A stretch of 14,013 nucleotides of DNA from assembly GCA_017745135.1 (NCBI GenBank), contig JAGIAB010000040.1, forward strand, positions 1 to 14,013, written 5' to 3'. The notes under the pieces were generated by a model that did no database searches, was not told where the DNA came from, and saw only the letters and a program-made list of their open reading frames with translations. The DNA is from Flavisolibacter sp. GTDB lineage: Bacteria; Bacteroidota; Bacteroidia; Chitinophagales; Chitinophagaceae. Shown piece by piece: positions 1-6,557 of the stretch. Positions within the stretch are counted from its first letter, which is position 1, and each line of letters starts with the position of its first letter. The position numbers were made by a program, and so were the translations under genes.

Positions 1-46
1 GCTTATAACAGCTCCATGGGTACTAATGATTGACGATTGCCTCTAA
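1..46 (+). other. Possible 3' tail of an upstream gene
   Basis: Two frames are open from the left edge: one stops at TGA 31-33 (reading AYNSSMGTND) and one at TAA 44-46. Either could be the last codons of a gene that starts outside the window. Ten to fourteen codons are too few to name a product or choose between them. Support is only positional: a gene on the same strand would end 20-35 bases before the ABC transporter and could share its transcript. Confidence 0.25.
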
Positions 47-67
47 ATTTGTCGTAAAGAATAGAAA

Positions 68-1843
68 TTGAGCACTACAGAAAGTAAAAAAAGATTTTTT
101 GATGTTTCGCAATTAAAAAGGGTTTTACAATTTACAAGACCGTACAGAAGAAGGTTTGTTTGGTCGATAGTTTTGGCAGTAGTGCTGGCGGCGTTTACCC
201 CGGTTCGGCCGTGGCTTATTGAACACACGGTTGATAAATACATTACTGGTAAGAATTACGATTGGCTTATTTATATCACCATCATTCAAATCCTTTTTCT
301 TTTTGTAGAAACGGGGTTGAGGTTTTACTTTTCTTATACAACGGCGTGGCTGGGGCAATCGGTAGTAAAGGATATGAGGGTGAAAGTGTTTGGAAAAGTT
401 CTCCATCTCAACCTTCGCCAGTTTGATAAAACCCCCATTGGTACGTTAACTACAAGAACCATCGATGATATTGAACGCATCAATGATATTTTTGCCGAAG
501 GGCTGATACCGATCATTGCGGACTTGCTTTCTATCTTATGTGTGCTGGGTATTATGCTATGGACAGACTGGAAACTAACGCTGATTTCTTTAATTGCTTT
601 TCCTGTCATTTTAATTGCCACTTATTATTTCAAAGAAAGTGTCAACAAATCTTTTTATCGTGTTCGTAATGCGGTGGCACAGTTGAACGCATTTGTGCAG
701 GAACATTTAACAGGAATGAACATCGTCCAGGCTTTTGCGGCAGAAGACAGGGAGTTCAATAAATTTAAAAACATCAATAAAGAACACCGCAACGCCAACA
801 TCCACGCCATTTTTGCTTATTCTGTTTTCTTTCCCATAGTTGAAATTGTGCTGGCATTTTCAATGGGCCTGATCGTTTGGTGGACAGCGAAAGAAGCATT
901 GGGAACGGATGTCAATCAAACCGGTAAGGTTACTTCCTTTATTCTTTATCTCAATCTCATTTTCCGTCCGCTTCGTGTAATTGCTGATAAGTTCAATGTT
1001 TTGCAAATGGGAATGATCGCCAGCGAGCGGGTGTTTAAGGTTTTAGACAATAATGATTCTTTAAGCCGTCATGGAAAATACGTCCCATCCGAAGTAAAAG
1101 GCAAGGTTGAATTTGAGAATGTTTGGTTTGGATACGATCCGGGCCACCCGGTTTTAAAAAATATCAATTTTACGGCTGAGCCAGGGCAAACCATTGCCAT
1201 TGTTGGTCATACCGGAAGCGGTAAAACTACCATCATCAGTCTTTTGAACCGGATGTACGAGATCAATAGCGGGAAGATTCAAATTGATGATGTTCCTGTT
1301 GAAGAATGGGACCTGGATACCCTTCGGAAAAATGTTGGTGTGGTATTGCAGGACGTGTTTTTGTTTTCGGGCTCGGTAATGGACAATATTACGCTTCGCA
1401 ATGAAAGCATTCCTAAGGAAAAAGTAATTGAAGCCGCAAAGCTCATCGGTATGCATGATTTTATTATGCGCCTGCCGGGAGGTTATGAATACAATGTGAT
1501 GGAAAGAGGAGCAACCCTTTCGGTGGGACAAAGACAATTGCTTTCCTTCATCAGGGCTTTGTTGTACAATCCGTCTATTCTGATTTTGGATGAAGCCACT
1601 TCATCCGTAGATACGGAAAGTGAGCAAATGATTGAAAAAGCCATTAACACTTTAATTGCCGGAAGAACCTCCATCGTAATTGCCCACCGGTTATCTACGA
1701 TCCAGAGAGCCGATAATATTATTGTACTGGACAAAGGCGAGATCAAGGAAATCGGCAACCACAGGCAATTGCTTCAAAAAGGTGGCTTTTACAGCAAATT
1801 GTACGAAATGCAGTTTGAAAAGAAGGTTCTTGCAATAGATTGA
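68..1843 (+). CDS. ABC exporter half-transporter (fused membrane and ATPase domains)
   Basis: A 591-residue inner-membrane exporter subunit expected to act as a dimer, using ATP to move a lipid, peptide or drug-like substrate out of the cytoplasm. The membrane domain spans about residues 25-310 with roughly six hydrophobic segments; the ATPase domain spans about 345-585. Visible motifs are Walker A GHTGSGKT (380-387), Q-loop Q428, signature LSVGQ (484-488), Walker B ILILDEA (504-510, catalytic E509) and switch H540, so both halves look intact. The start is TTG at 68, right after an in-frame TAG (62-64); no in-frame ATG occurs before residue 100 or so, by which point the first membrane helices would be lost. 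It resembles the MsbA/LmrA-type family, but the substrate cannot be read from sequence. A lipoprotein gene follows after 38 bases. Confidence 0.92.
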   Translation: MSTTESKKRFFDVSQLKRVLQFTRPYRRRFVWSIVLAVVLAAFTPVRPWLIEHTVDKYITGKNYDWLIYITIIQILFLFVETGLRFYFSYTTAWLGQSVVKDMRVKVFGKVLHLNLRQFDKTPIGTLTTRTIDDIERINDIFAEGLIPIIADLLSILCVLGIMLWTDWKLTLISLIAFPVILIATYYFKESVNKSFYRVRNAVAQLNAFVQEHLTGMNIVQAFAAEDREFNKFKNINKEHRNANIHAIFAYSVFFPIVEIVLAFSMGLIVWWTAKEALGTDVNQTGKVTSFILYLNLIFRPLRVIADKFNVLQMGMIASERVFKVLDNNDSLSRHGKYVPSEVKGKVEFENVWFGYDPGHPVLKNINFTAEPGQTIAIVGHTGSGKTTIISLLNRMYEINSGKIQIDDVPVEEWDLDTLRKNVGVVLQDVFLFSGSVMDNITLRNESIPKEKVIEAAKLIGMHDFIMRLPGGYEYNVMERGATLSVGQRQLLSFIRALLYNPSILILDEATSSVDTESEQMIEKAINTLIAGRTSIVIAHRLSTIQRADNIIVLDKGEIKEIGNHRQLLQKGGFYSKLYEMQFEKKVLAID

Positions 1844-1881
1844 TTATTTTTCCGTTTGTATAAAATAATTCAGTACTGTTT

Positions 1882-3231
1882 ATGAGTCGCTACCTAAGTT
1901 TTGCATCTGTTTTTCTCCTTCTTTTAATGGTTTCCTGTCAAAAAGAAAAAAGTTTTGAGCAGGGTAAGGCCTCCAGGGGCTCTTTGCAGGGAAGTTTTGG
2001 AGACTGCCTGACAAAAACCATCAACGGAACGTATACAGCAACAAAATCTCTTGCGGATACCAACTATATGGAAGTGGAAGTAGATGTGACCGAAACGGGC
2101 GGCTACACTATTTATACAGACACCGTTAACGGATATTTTTTTAGAGCTACAGGTACATTTTCAAGTGTTGGTTCCAATACGGTACGTTTGAAAGGCTTTG
2201 GTACCCCAGGCGCTGCTGGCAATAACGATTTTATTGTTTTCTTCGATACCACTTTTTGCAACGTTAGCGTTACGGTATTGCCTAACACAGGCAGTAGCGG
2301 CGGAACGGCGGTTTATTCCTTGCAACAGGGCACCGGCGGCAGTTGTATGAACGCCACTTCTGCAGGAACATATAAACAAGGTGTTGTCTTGACATCTTCC
2401 AATAAAATTACCATAGACGTAAATGTTACTACAGCAGGCACGTGGAATATTACCACTCCTGCAGTAGCCGGTTTTACTTTTTCAGGTTCAGGAACATTTA
2501 CAACAACTGGTAGCCAAACAATTACGCTTACCGGTTCAGGCACTCCAAATGCATCAGGTGCAAAAATGTTTAATGTTTCAACAGGTGCCTCTTCATGTAA
2601 TTTTAGTATAACCGTTGCTGCCGGAACTACGCTGCCAACTCCGCCAAATACCGGAGATTATTTTCCGCGTACGGTCGGCAGCCATTGGACTTATATGTGG
2701 AATCAGGACGCTACAGATACAATGCGTTGGTATGTTATTACGCCAACCAAAACAGTTGGGACTAATGTTTATAATATTTTCATGGCAGATGACGGATCTT
2801 CTATAGATACGTTGGGCTATTTTAGAAAATCCGGCGGCGATTATTTTCAATGGGGAGATATAGGTTTAGAATTTGGGTTTGATAATCCCCTGTATGGTGA
2901 GGTAAATGTTTTGAAAGATAATCAAGCTGCCAATTTCACCTGGACCAGCAATTCTTTTTCAGGAACAATTGGTGGCCAGGCCGGTACATTCCGTAAAAAA
3001 TATACGATTACTCAAAAAGATGTTTCAATTACATCAAATGGCATTTCTTACTCAAATACTATTGCCGTAAAAGTGGAATATCAGATCAATGCTGGTCCAG
3101 CCTGGGTTACTGGACCGGATTATGCCATATTTTTCTATACGAAGAATTATGGTATTACTAAAATTCAACTTTATGACGCTACGGGCACACTTTCCGACAC
3201 GATAGAATTAATAGATTATCGGGTATTTTAA
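1882..3231 (+). CDS. Lipoprotein with two Cys-bounded beta-rich repeats
   Basis: A 449-residue lipoprotein that I cannot assign to a named family. The N-terminus has a short charged start, a hydrophobic run and a lipobox MVSC, so C19 should be the lipidated residue after signal peptidase II cleavage. Two tandem domains follow: residues 42-130 and 155-243. Each begins with a Cys (C42, C155) and has a second Cys exactly 84 residues later (C126, C239), suggesting one disulfide per domain. They share Gly/Thr-rich beta-strand patterns such as FxxxGTFxxxGSxTxxLxGxGTP. A Pro/Thr linker near 250 leads to a C-terminal globular part beginning YFPRTVGSHWTY. It may be co-transcribed with the ABC transporter 38 bases upstream; a terminator follows at 3252. 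The location is probably the periplasm or cell surface, which is an inference. Confidence 0.85.
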   Translation: MSRYLSFASVFLLLLMVSCQKEKSFEQGKASRGSLQGSFGDCLTKTINGTYTATKSLADTNYMEVEVDVTETGGYTIYTDTVNGYFFRATGTFSSVGSNTVRLKGFGTPGAAGNNDFIVFFDTTFCNVSVTVLPNTGSSGGTAVYSLQQGTGGSCMNATSAGTYKQGVVLTSSNKITIDVNVTTAGTWNITTPAVAGFTFSGSGTFTTTGSQTITLTGSGTPNASGAKMFNVSTGASSCNFSITVAAGTTLPTPPNTGDYFPRTVGSHWTYMWNQDATDTMRWYVITPTKTVGTNVYNIFMADDGSSIDTLGYFRKSGGDYFQWGDIGLEFGFDNPLYGEVNVLKDNQAANFTWTSNSFSGTIGGQAGTFRKKYTITQKDVSITSNGISYSNTIAVKVEYQINAGPAWVTGPDYAIFFYTKNYGITKIQLYDATGTLSDTIELIDYRVF

Positions 3232-3251
3232 GTTTACCATCAAATATCTGC

Positions 3252-3279
3252 ATCTCCCTAAATACAGGGAGATTTTTTT
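3252..3279 (+). terminator. Rho-independent terminator after the lipoprotein gene
   Basis: A perfect 8-bp stem, ATCTCCCT (3252-3259) pairing with AGGGAGAT (3266-3273), has a 6-base loop and is followed by six further T residues. It sits 20 bases after the lipoprotein stop codon and separates that unit from the ATP synthase operon. Confidence 0.88.
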
Positions 3280-3349
3280 ATTACTATGGGAGTTTAAAAA
3301 CCCTCTTATAATTCTCTTAAATAAGACCTGAATTATCCCTGCCCCCCCT

Positions 3350-3357
3350 TATCTTTG
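3350..3357 (+). promoter_or_regulatory. Bacteroidota-type -7 box (TATCTTTG) for the atp operon
   Basis: TATCTTTG matches the TAnnTTTG -7 consensus of Bacteroidota housekeeping promoters. It lies 19 bases upstream of the atpB ATG, so the leader would be very short. I do not see a clear TTTG -33 element at the usual 19-21 base spacing; the stretch just upstream is a run of C residues. A transcript starting here could cover atpB to atpA. Confidence 0.6.
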
Positions 3358-3376
3358 CGGCAAATTTCAGGACAGT

Positions 3377-4591
3377 ATGATTGGAAAAGGTGTCAAATGC
3401 TTATTGGTGGCGGCTTTCAGCCTTTTTTGTCTGAATTCTTTTGCCCAGGAAGAGGGTAATCATGACAAGCATATTACTAACCAAGGCAAACAAAAAGAAA
3501 AAAAGGAACAAACCAAAGACTTTGATGCCAACGGGGTCATTTTCGGACACGTTTTGGATGCACACCAATTCCATTTCTTTTCCTACAAAGGCAGCGATGG
3601 CCAGTTACATCATGTAGGAATTCCTTTGCCGGTTATTCTTTATTCTCCCGAAAAGGGTTTTTCGGTTTTTAGTTCAAGTAAATTCCATCATGGCGAGGAT
3701 GTGTACAACGGCTATTTGCTGGTAACACCTGAGTATAAAGAAAACCTGATTGAAAATGGCTACAGCGAGGCAGATGTTGAAAAGCTAAGAAACGAAACGA
3801 TCATTGCTGTAGATGAAAATAGTATTCCGCTTCAGAATGCAAAAGTTTATGATTTGTCCCTAACCAGGAACGTAGTGCAAATGTTCATTGCATTGGTTCT
3901 GCTGGTTTGGATGATGTTGTCTGTAGCCAAAAGGTACAGGGAGCAGGGTTCGGGTAAAGCGCCAAGAGGACTGCAAAACCTTATGGAAGTGCTCATTACC
4001 TTCACCCGCGATGAAGTAGCCAAGCCAAATCTTGGGCATAAGTACGGCAAATACATGCCTTTTTTGCTTACTGTTTTCTTTTTCATTCTGATCAATAATA
4101 TCGTTGGATTGATTCCTGGTGCGGCAAACGTAACCGGTAATATTTCCTTTACGCTGATTCTTGGTCTGGTTGCTTTCATTGTTATCCTGATTAGCAGTAA
4201 CAAACATTACTGGGGACATATTTTGTGGCCCCCGGTGCCAGGCGGTGTGAAGCCAATCCTGATCCTGGTAGAGTTTCTTTCCGTATTCACTAAGCCTTTT
4301 GCCTTGATCATCCGTCTTTTTGCCAACATGATTGCAGGTCACATCATTATTATTTGTTTGATCTCGTTGATTTTCATTTTTGGCGGTTTAAGCAAAGCAG
4401 CAGGATGGGGCTTTATGCCGGTTTCAGTTGCTTTTACAATATTTATTTATTTCATTGAAATATTAGTGGCGTTCTTACAGGCTTACATCTTCACGAATCT
4501 GACTGCTGTGTTCATAGGTCAGGCAATTGAAGGTGGACATGATGAACACCACGAAGAAACGCCGGTAGCAGACAGGCCGGTAATTGTGTAG
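3377..4591 (+). CDS. atpB: F1Fo ATP synthase subunit a
   Basis: Subunit a forms the two proton half-channels against the c-ring in the inner membrane. The 404-residue product has a signal peptide (likely cut after A23, before QEEG) and a hydrophilic extension of about 140 residues before the first conserved helix near 164-186; this extension is typical of the phylum. Further helices lie at roughly 229-252, 256-277, 297-345 and 350-385. The essential arginine is R313 in IIRLFANMIAGH, matching E. coli R210, and Q368 matches Q252. By spacing, H322 sits at the E219 position and E361 at the H245 position, so the Glu/His pair is swapped relative to E. coli, an arrangement known from mitochondria. 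The ATG at 3377 follows AGGA by a few bases. It is the first gene of the operon; atpE starts 31 bases after its stop. Confidence 0.97.
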   Translation: MIGKGVKCLLVAAFSLFCLNSFAQEEGNHDKHITNQGKQKEKKEQTKDFDANGVIFGHVLDAHQFHFFSYKGSDGQLHHVGIPLPVILYSPEKGFSVFSSSKFHHGEDVYNGYLLVTPEYKENLIENGYSEADVEKLRNETIIAVDENSIPLQNAKVYDLSLTRNVVQMFIALVLLVWMMLSVAKRYREQGSGKAPRGLQNLMEVLITFTRDEVAKPNLGHKYGKYMPFLLTVFFFILINNIVGLIPGAANVTGNISFTLILGLVAFIVILISSNKHYWGHILWPPVPGGVKPILILVEFLSVFTKPFALIIRLFANMIAGHIIIICLISLIFIFGGLSKAAGWGFMPVSVAFTIFIYFIEILVAFLQAYIFTNLTAVFIGQAIEGGHDEHHEETPVADRPVIV

Positions 4592-4622
4592 TCTTTTTTT
4601 TAATCATTATAAAAGAACAAAC

Positions 4623-4880
4623 ATGGACTTATTATTCACATTATTGCAAACCGGAAAAGATGTGGTACTTGATAACGCAGGTGGTGCCATTGGCGCGGGT
4701 CTTGCTGCTATCGGTGCTGGTATCGGTATCGGTCAGATCGGTAAAAGCGCTGTTGAATCTATTGCCCGTCAGCCGGAAGCAGTAAACGACATTCGTGCTA
4801 ACATGATCCTGACGGCTGCTCTTATCGAGGGTGTTGCCCTCTTTGCAGTTATCGCAGGTATTTTGGCGATGTTCGTGTAA
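4623..4880 (+). CDS. atpE: F1Fo ATP synthase subunit c (proteolipid ring)
   Basis: This 85-residue hairpin protein oligomerises into the rotating ring that carries ions through the membrane. Helix 1 is Gly/Ala-rich (about 19-42), the polar loop carries R49-Q50-P51, and helix 2 (about 60-84) carries the ion-binding carboxylate E69, exactly 20 residues after the loop Arg as in E. coli D61. Anchored on that Arg, the position of the Na+-ligand Gln32 of Ilyobacter is hydrophobic (I36), and E69 is followed by G-V rather than S-T, so proton coupling is predicted. The start is the ATG at 4623; an upstream TTG at 4584 would overlap the atpB stop and add 13 unlike residues. The spacer to atpF is unusually long (165 bases) and holds a hairpin. 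Confidence 0.96.
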   Translation: MDLLFTLLQTGKDVVLDNAGGAIGAGLAAIGAGIGIGQIGKSAVESIARQPEAVNDIRANMILTAALIEGVALFAVIAGILAMFV

Positions 4881-4918
4881 AATGTATTTGTCATGCGTTG
4901 GCGTGGCACTACAAAACA

Positions 4919-4953
4919 AACTGCACCTTAAGCACAGGGCGGCGGGTGCAGTT
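4919..4953 (+). promoter_or_regulatory. Intercistronic hairpin between atpE and atpF
   Basis: AACTGCACC (4919-4927) is a perfect inverted repeat of GGTGCAGTT (4945-4953) around a 17-base loop, giving a 9-bp stem. No T-run follows, so it does not look like an intrinsic terminator. Its position just after the c-subunit gene suggests a role in mRNA processing or stability that could help raise c-subunit output, since the ring needs many copies; this role is inference. Confidence 0.5.
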
Positions 4954-5013
4954 CTTAAAACTGAAAAGTTTATAAGCTCTTACAAAATTGAAATAAACCG
5001 TCGGAGTCAAGGC

Positions 5014-5041
5014 TTTTGACTTCTGACTTTTAACTTTTGAC
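5014..5041 (+). repeat. Four tandem 7-base units abutting the atpF start
   Basis: Four consecutive heptamers, TTTTGAC, TTCTGAC, TTTTAAC and TTTTGAC, are followed by TTTT and the ATG of atpF at 5046. They fill the place where a ribosome binding site would normally sit, and no purine-rich Shine-Dalgarno is present there. A 6-bp inverted repeat (AGTCAA 5005-5010, TTGACT 5016-5021) overlaps the first unit. Confidence 0.75.
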
Positions 5042-5045
5042 TTTT

Positions 5046-5450
5046 ATGGATCTTCTTACCCCCGGATTTGGATTGCTTATTTGGACCTTGCTGGCTTTTG
5101 TTATTGTGCTTTACATTTTGGGAAAATTTGCCTGGAAGCCGATTTTGAGTTCGTTGAACCAGCGGGAAAAAACCATTGCTGATTCATTGGAAACTGCTCA
5201 AACAGTAAAAGCAGAAATGGCTCAATTGAAAAATGAGAACGAGCAATTGATGGCAAAGGCCCGTGAAGAAAGAGCCGTAATGCTGAAAGAAGCAAGAGAA
5301 ATCAAAGATCGCATCATCAACGAAGCGAAAGAACAAGCTAAGGTTGAAGCCAATAAAATCATTACTGAAGCACAGCAACAAATCAATGCACAAAAAATGG
5401 CTGCGTTGACTGAGGTAAAAAACCAGTTGGTAAGCTGGTTGTTGAAGTAA
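5046..5450 (+). CDS. atpF: F1Fo ATP synthase subunit b, prematurely ended by a frameshift
   Basis: Subunit b is the peripheral stalk that joins subunit a to delta and alpha. The 134-residue reading frame has the expected N-terminus (DLLTPGFGLLIWT), one membrane helix (about 8-27), the conserved FAWKPI and a long charged coiled coil to about residue 126. After E-V-K-N-Q (123-127) the frame turns into LVSWLLK and stops at 5448-5450, about 30 residues short of the usual length. The missing C-terminal helix continues in the -1 frame at 5426-5539. Restoring one base near 5423-5427 gives 164 residues, the normal size for the phylum. The break may be a sequencing or assembly error, a real mutation, or recoding at the A AAA AAC heptamer (5417-5423). 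Start chosen at ATG 5046; a TTG at 5037 lies within the heptad repeat. Confidence 0.93.
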   Translation: MDLLTPGFGLLIWTLLAFVIVLYILGKFAWKPILSSLNQREKTIADSLETAQTVKAEMAQLKNENEQLMAKAREERAVMLKEAREIKDRIINEAKEQAKVEANKIITEAQQQINAQKMAALTEVKNQLVSWLLK

Positions 5451-5539
5451 CTGAAAAAGTGTTGAGAAGAGAATTGGCTTCCCAGTCAGCACAGGAAGCG
5501 CATATCCAGGATTTAGTAAAAGACATGCACCTGAGCTAA
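5426..5539 (+). pseudogene. atpF: Frame-displaced C-terminal segment of atpF
   Basis: These 37 codons in the -1 frame relative to the atpF start read VGKLVVEVTEKVLRREL and end HIQDLVKDMHLS before TAA 5537-5539. This is the typical C-terminal helix of bacterial b subunits (EKVLRREL), which docks on the delta subunit. There is no start codon of its own in a useful place, so it can be made only if the frame is restored by an extra base, for example a lost G (CAGGTTGG read as CAGTTGG) or a seventh A in the run at 5417-5422, or by -1 slippage. Confidence 0.92.
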
Positions 5540-5552
5540 TTGCCAATGTGTT

Positions 5553-5572
5553 CATGTGCAGTGATGCACATG
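5553..5572 (+). promoter_or_regulatory. Intercistronic hairpin between atpF and atpH, GTGA loop
   Basis: CATGTGCA (5553-5560) and TGCACATG (5565-5572) form a perfect 8-bp stem closed by GTGA, which fits the stable GNRA tetraloop class. The stem can extend outward by U-G, U-A and G-U pairs. It lies 14 bases after the restored atpF stop and 31 bases before the atpH start, and no T-run follows, so an RNA-stability or processing role is more likely than termination. Confidence 0.6.
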
Positions 5573-5602
5573 GATCAAATGGTGAATTGACAAATTGAAT
5601 TT

Positions 5603-6166
5603 ATGCCCAATCCACGTTTAGCATCGAGATACGCAAAATCACTACTTGACCTGGCTGTTGAAAAAGGACAGTTGGAGCAGGTATATGATGACATGTTGTA
5701 TTTGCAACAACTTACTAAGGTAAGCCGTGATTTTCTGAACTTACTACGCAGCCCGATTGTTTCCAATGACAAAAAACTGTCGGTGATCAATTCTGTAATC
5801 GGTAAGAACGTTAGTGAATTAACCCAGGCTTTTACCCGGTTGTTGGTAACCAAAAACCGTGAGAGTGAATTGCCCCAAATCATCGTTGCATTTATCAAGC
5901 AATACAAAGAGAAAAAAGGAATTCATACCGTAAAACTGACGACTGCTGTTGCTATAAGTGATGCTGTGAAAGATCAAATTATAGAACAGGTAAGAAAGAC
6001 AAACGGTATGCAAAACATAGAAGTGGAAAGTGTTGTGGACCCGGGCATCGTTGGCGGATTTGTGTTGCAAGCCGGTGATCAGTTGGTTGATGCAAGCATT
6101 GCTTATGATTTGAAACAAGTGGCAAGGCAGTTTGAGAATAATGATTTTATCTACAGGGTGAGGTAA
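5603..6166 (+). CDS. atpH: F1Fo ATP synthase subunit delta (OSCP-like)
   Basis: Delta sits on top of the alpha/beta hexamer and binds the b stalk, holding the stator. The 187-residue product has the family's N-terminal helical domain, starting NPRLASRYAKSLLDLA with the conserved R-Y-A-K/x-A-L pattern, and the C-terminal signature IVGGFVLQAGDQLVDASI (about 153-170). The start at ATG 5603 directly precedes the conserved N-terminus, with no clear ribosome binding site. It is intact and of normal length. Its binding partner is exactly the part of subunit b lost in the atpF frameshift. An unusual 488-base spacer, rather than the usual short gap, separates it from atpA. Confidence 0.96.
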   Translation: MPNPRLASRYAKSLLDLAVEKGQLEQVYDDMLYLQQLTKVSRDFLNLLRSPIVSNDKKLSVINSVIGKNVSELTQAFTRLLVTKNRESELPQIIVAFIKQYKEKKGIHTVKLTTAVAISDAVKDQIIEQVRKTNGMQNIEVESVVDPGIVGGFVLQAGDQLVDASIAYDLKQVARQFENNDFIYRVR

Positions 6167-6189
6167 TTCCCCTGTCCCGCTGAAGGGGA

Positions 6190-6207
6190 TCCTGATAGCT
6201 ATCGGGA
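6190..6207. repeat. Palindrome around GATAGCTATC
   Basis: The 18 bases read TCCTGATAGCTATCGGGA. The two halves are complementary apart from one T-G wobble, with the 10-base core GATAGCTATC fully palindromic. From memory, variants of this palindrome recur in intergenic regions of Bacteroidota genomes, so it may be one member of a dispersed family; only one copy is visible here. Confidence 0.55.
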
Positions 6208-6327
6208 AGGTTGGAAAGATATTTCGATAGCAATAGTTCTTTTAAATAAGATTGACGATAATGTAGCGATCTGACTACTACTATCAACACCTGTTGTGCC
6301 TGTCTCGCCTCAAGCGATGATCACTCA

Positions 6328-6479
6328 CTTGTACGTTCAGGAATTCTATTCAACATTAAGTTAGTGTCATCATTAACATGAAGTTCCGTAGGAGCGGCAT
6401 GCTGATACATCCAACAAAAGAACAGGTGACAATGGTAGTGAGCTTCGAAAGTGATGATAAGAATTACAAAGGGTACAAG
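6328..6479. repeat. Imperfect inverted-repeat element in the atpH-atpA spacer
   Basis: The left arm (6328-6347) starts CTTGTAC and ends AATTCT; the right arm (6460-6479), read on the other strand, also starts CTTGTAC and ends AATTCT, with 15 of 20 positions agreeing. Similarity is weaker but visible on both sides of the arms (CACTCA before the left arm, CGCACT before the right). The centre holds GTTCCGTAGGAGCGGC (6383-6398). This suggests a small non-coding mobile or dispersed repeat, possibly two decayed copies head to head. No transposase gene is present. Confidence 0.5.
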
Positions 6480-6557
6480 AGTGCGACGCAAGCGAAGCAA
6501 CATAGTAGCAATGCAGATCGGTAAATAATAAGCTAAGAGCAAAAGAGAAAATGAGCA

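Noticed and set aside
4584..4622. Upstream TTG start that would lengthen atpE by 13 residues
   Set aside because: It overlaps the atpB stop and adds residues not found in c subunits; ATG 4623 gives the family's normal length.
4623..4880. Sodium-type ion site in subunit c suggested by a Gln (Q38) in helix 1
   Set aside because: Aligned on the loop Arg, the Na+-ligand position is I36, not Gln, and the S-T after the carboxylate is replaced by G-V.
4831..5019. 62-residue + strand frame across the atpE end and the following spacer
   Set aside because: It overlaps atpE out of frame and then reads through the hairpin and repeats; no coding signature.
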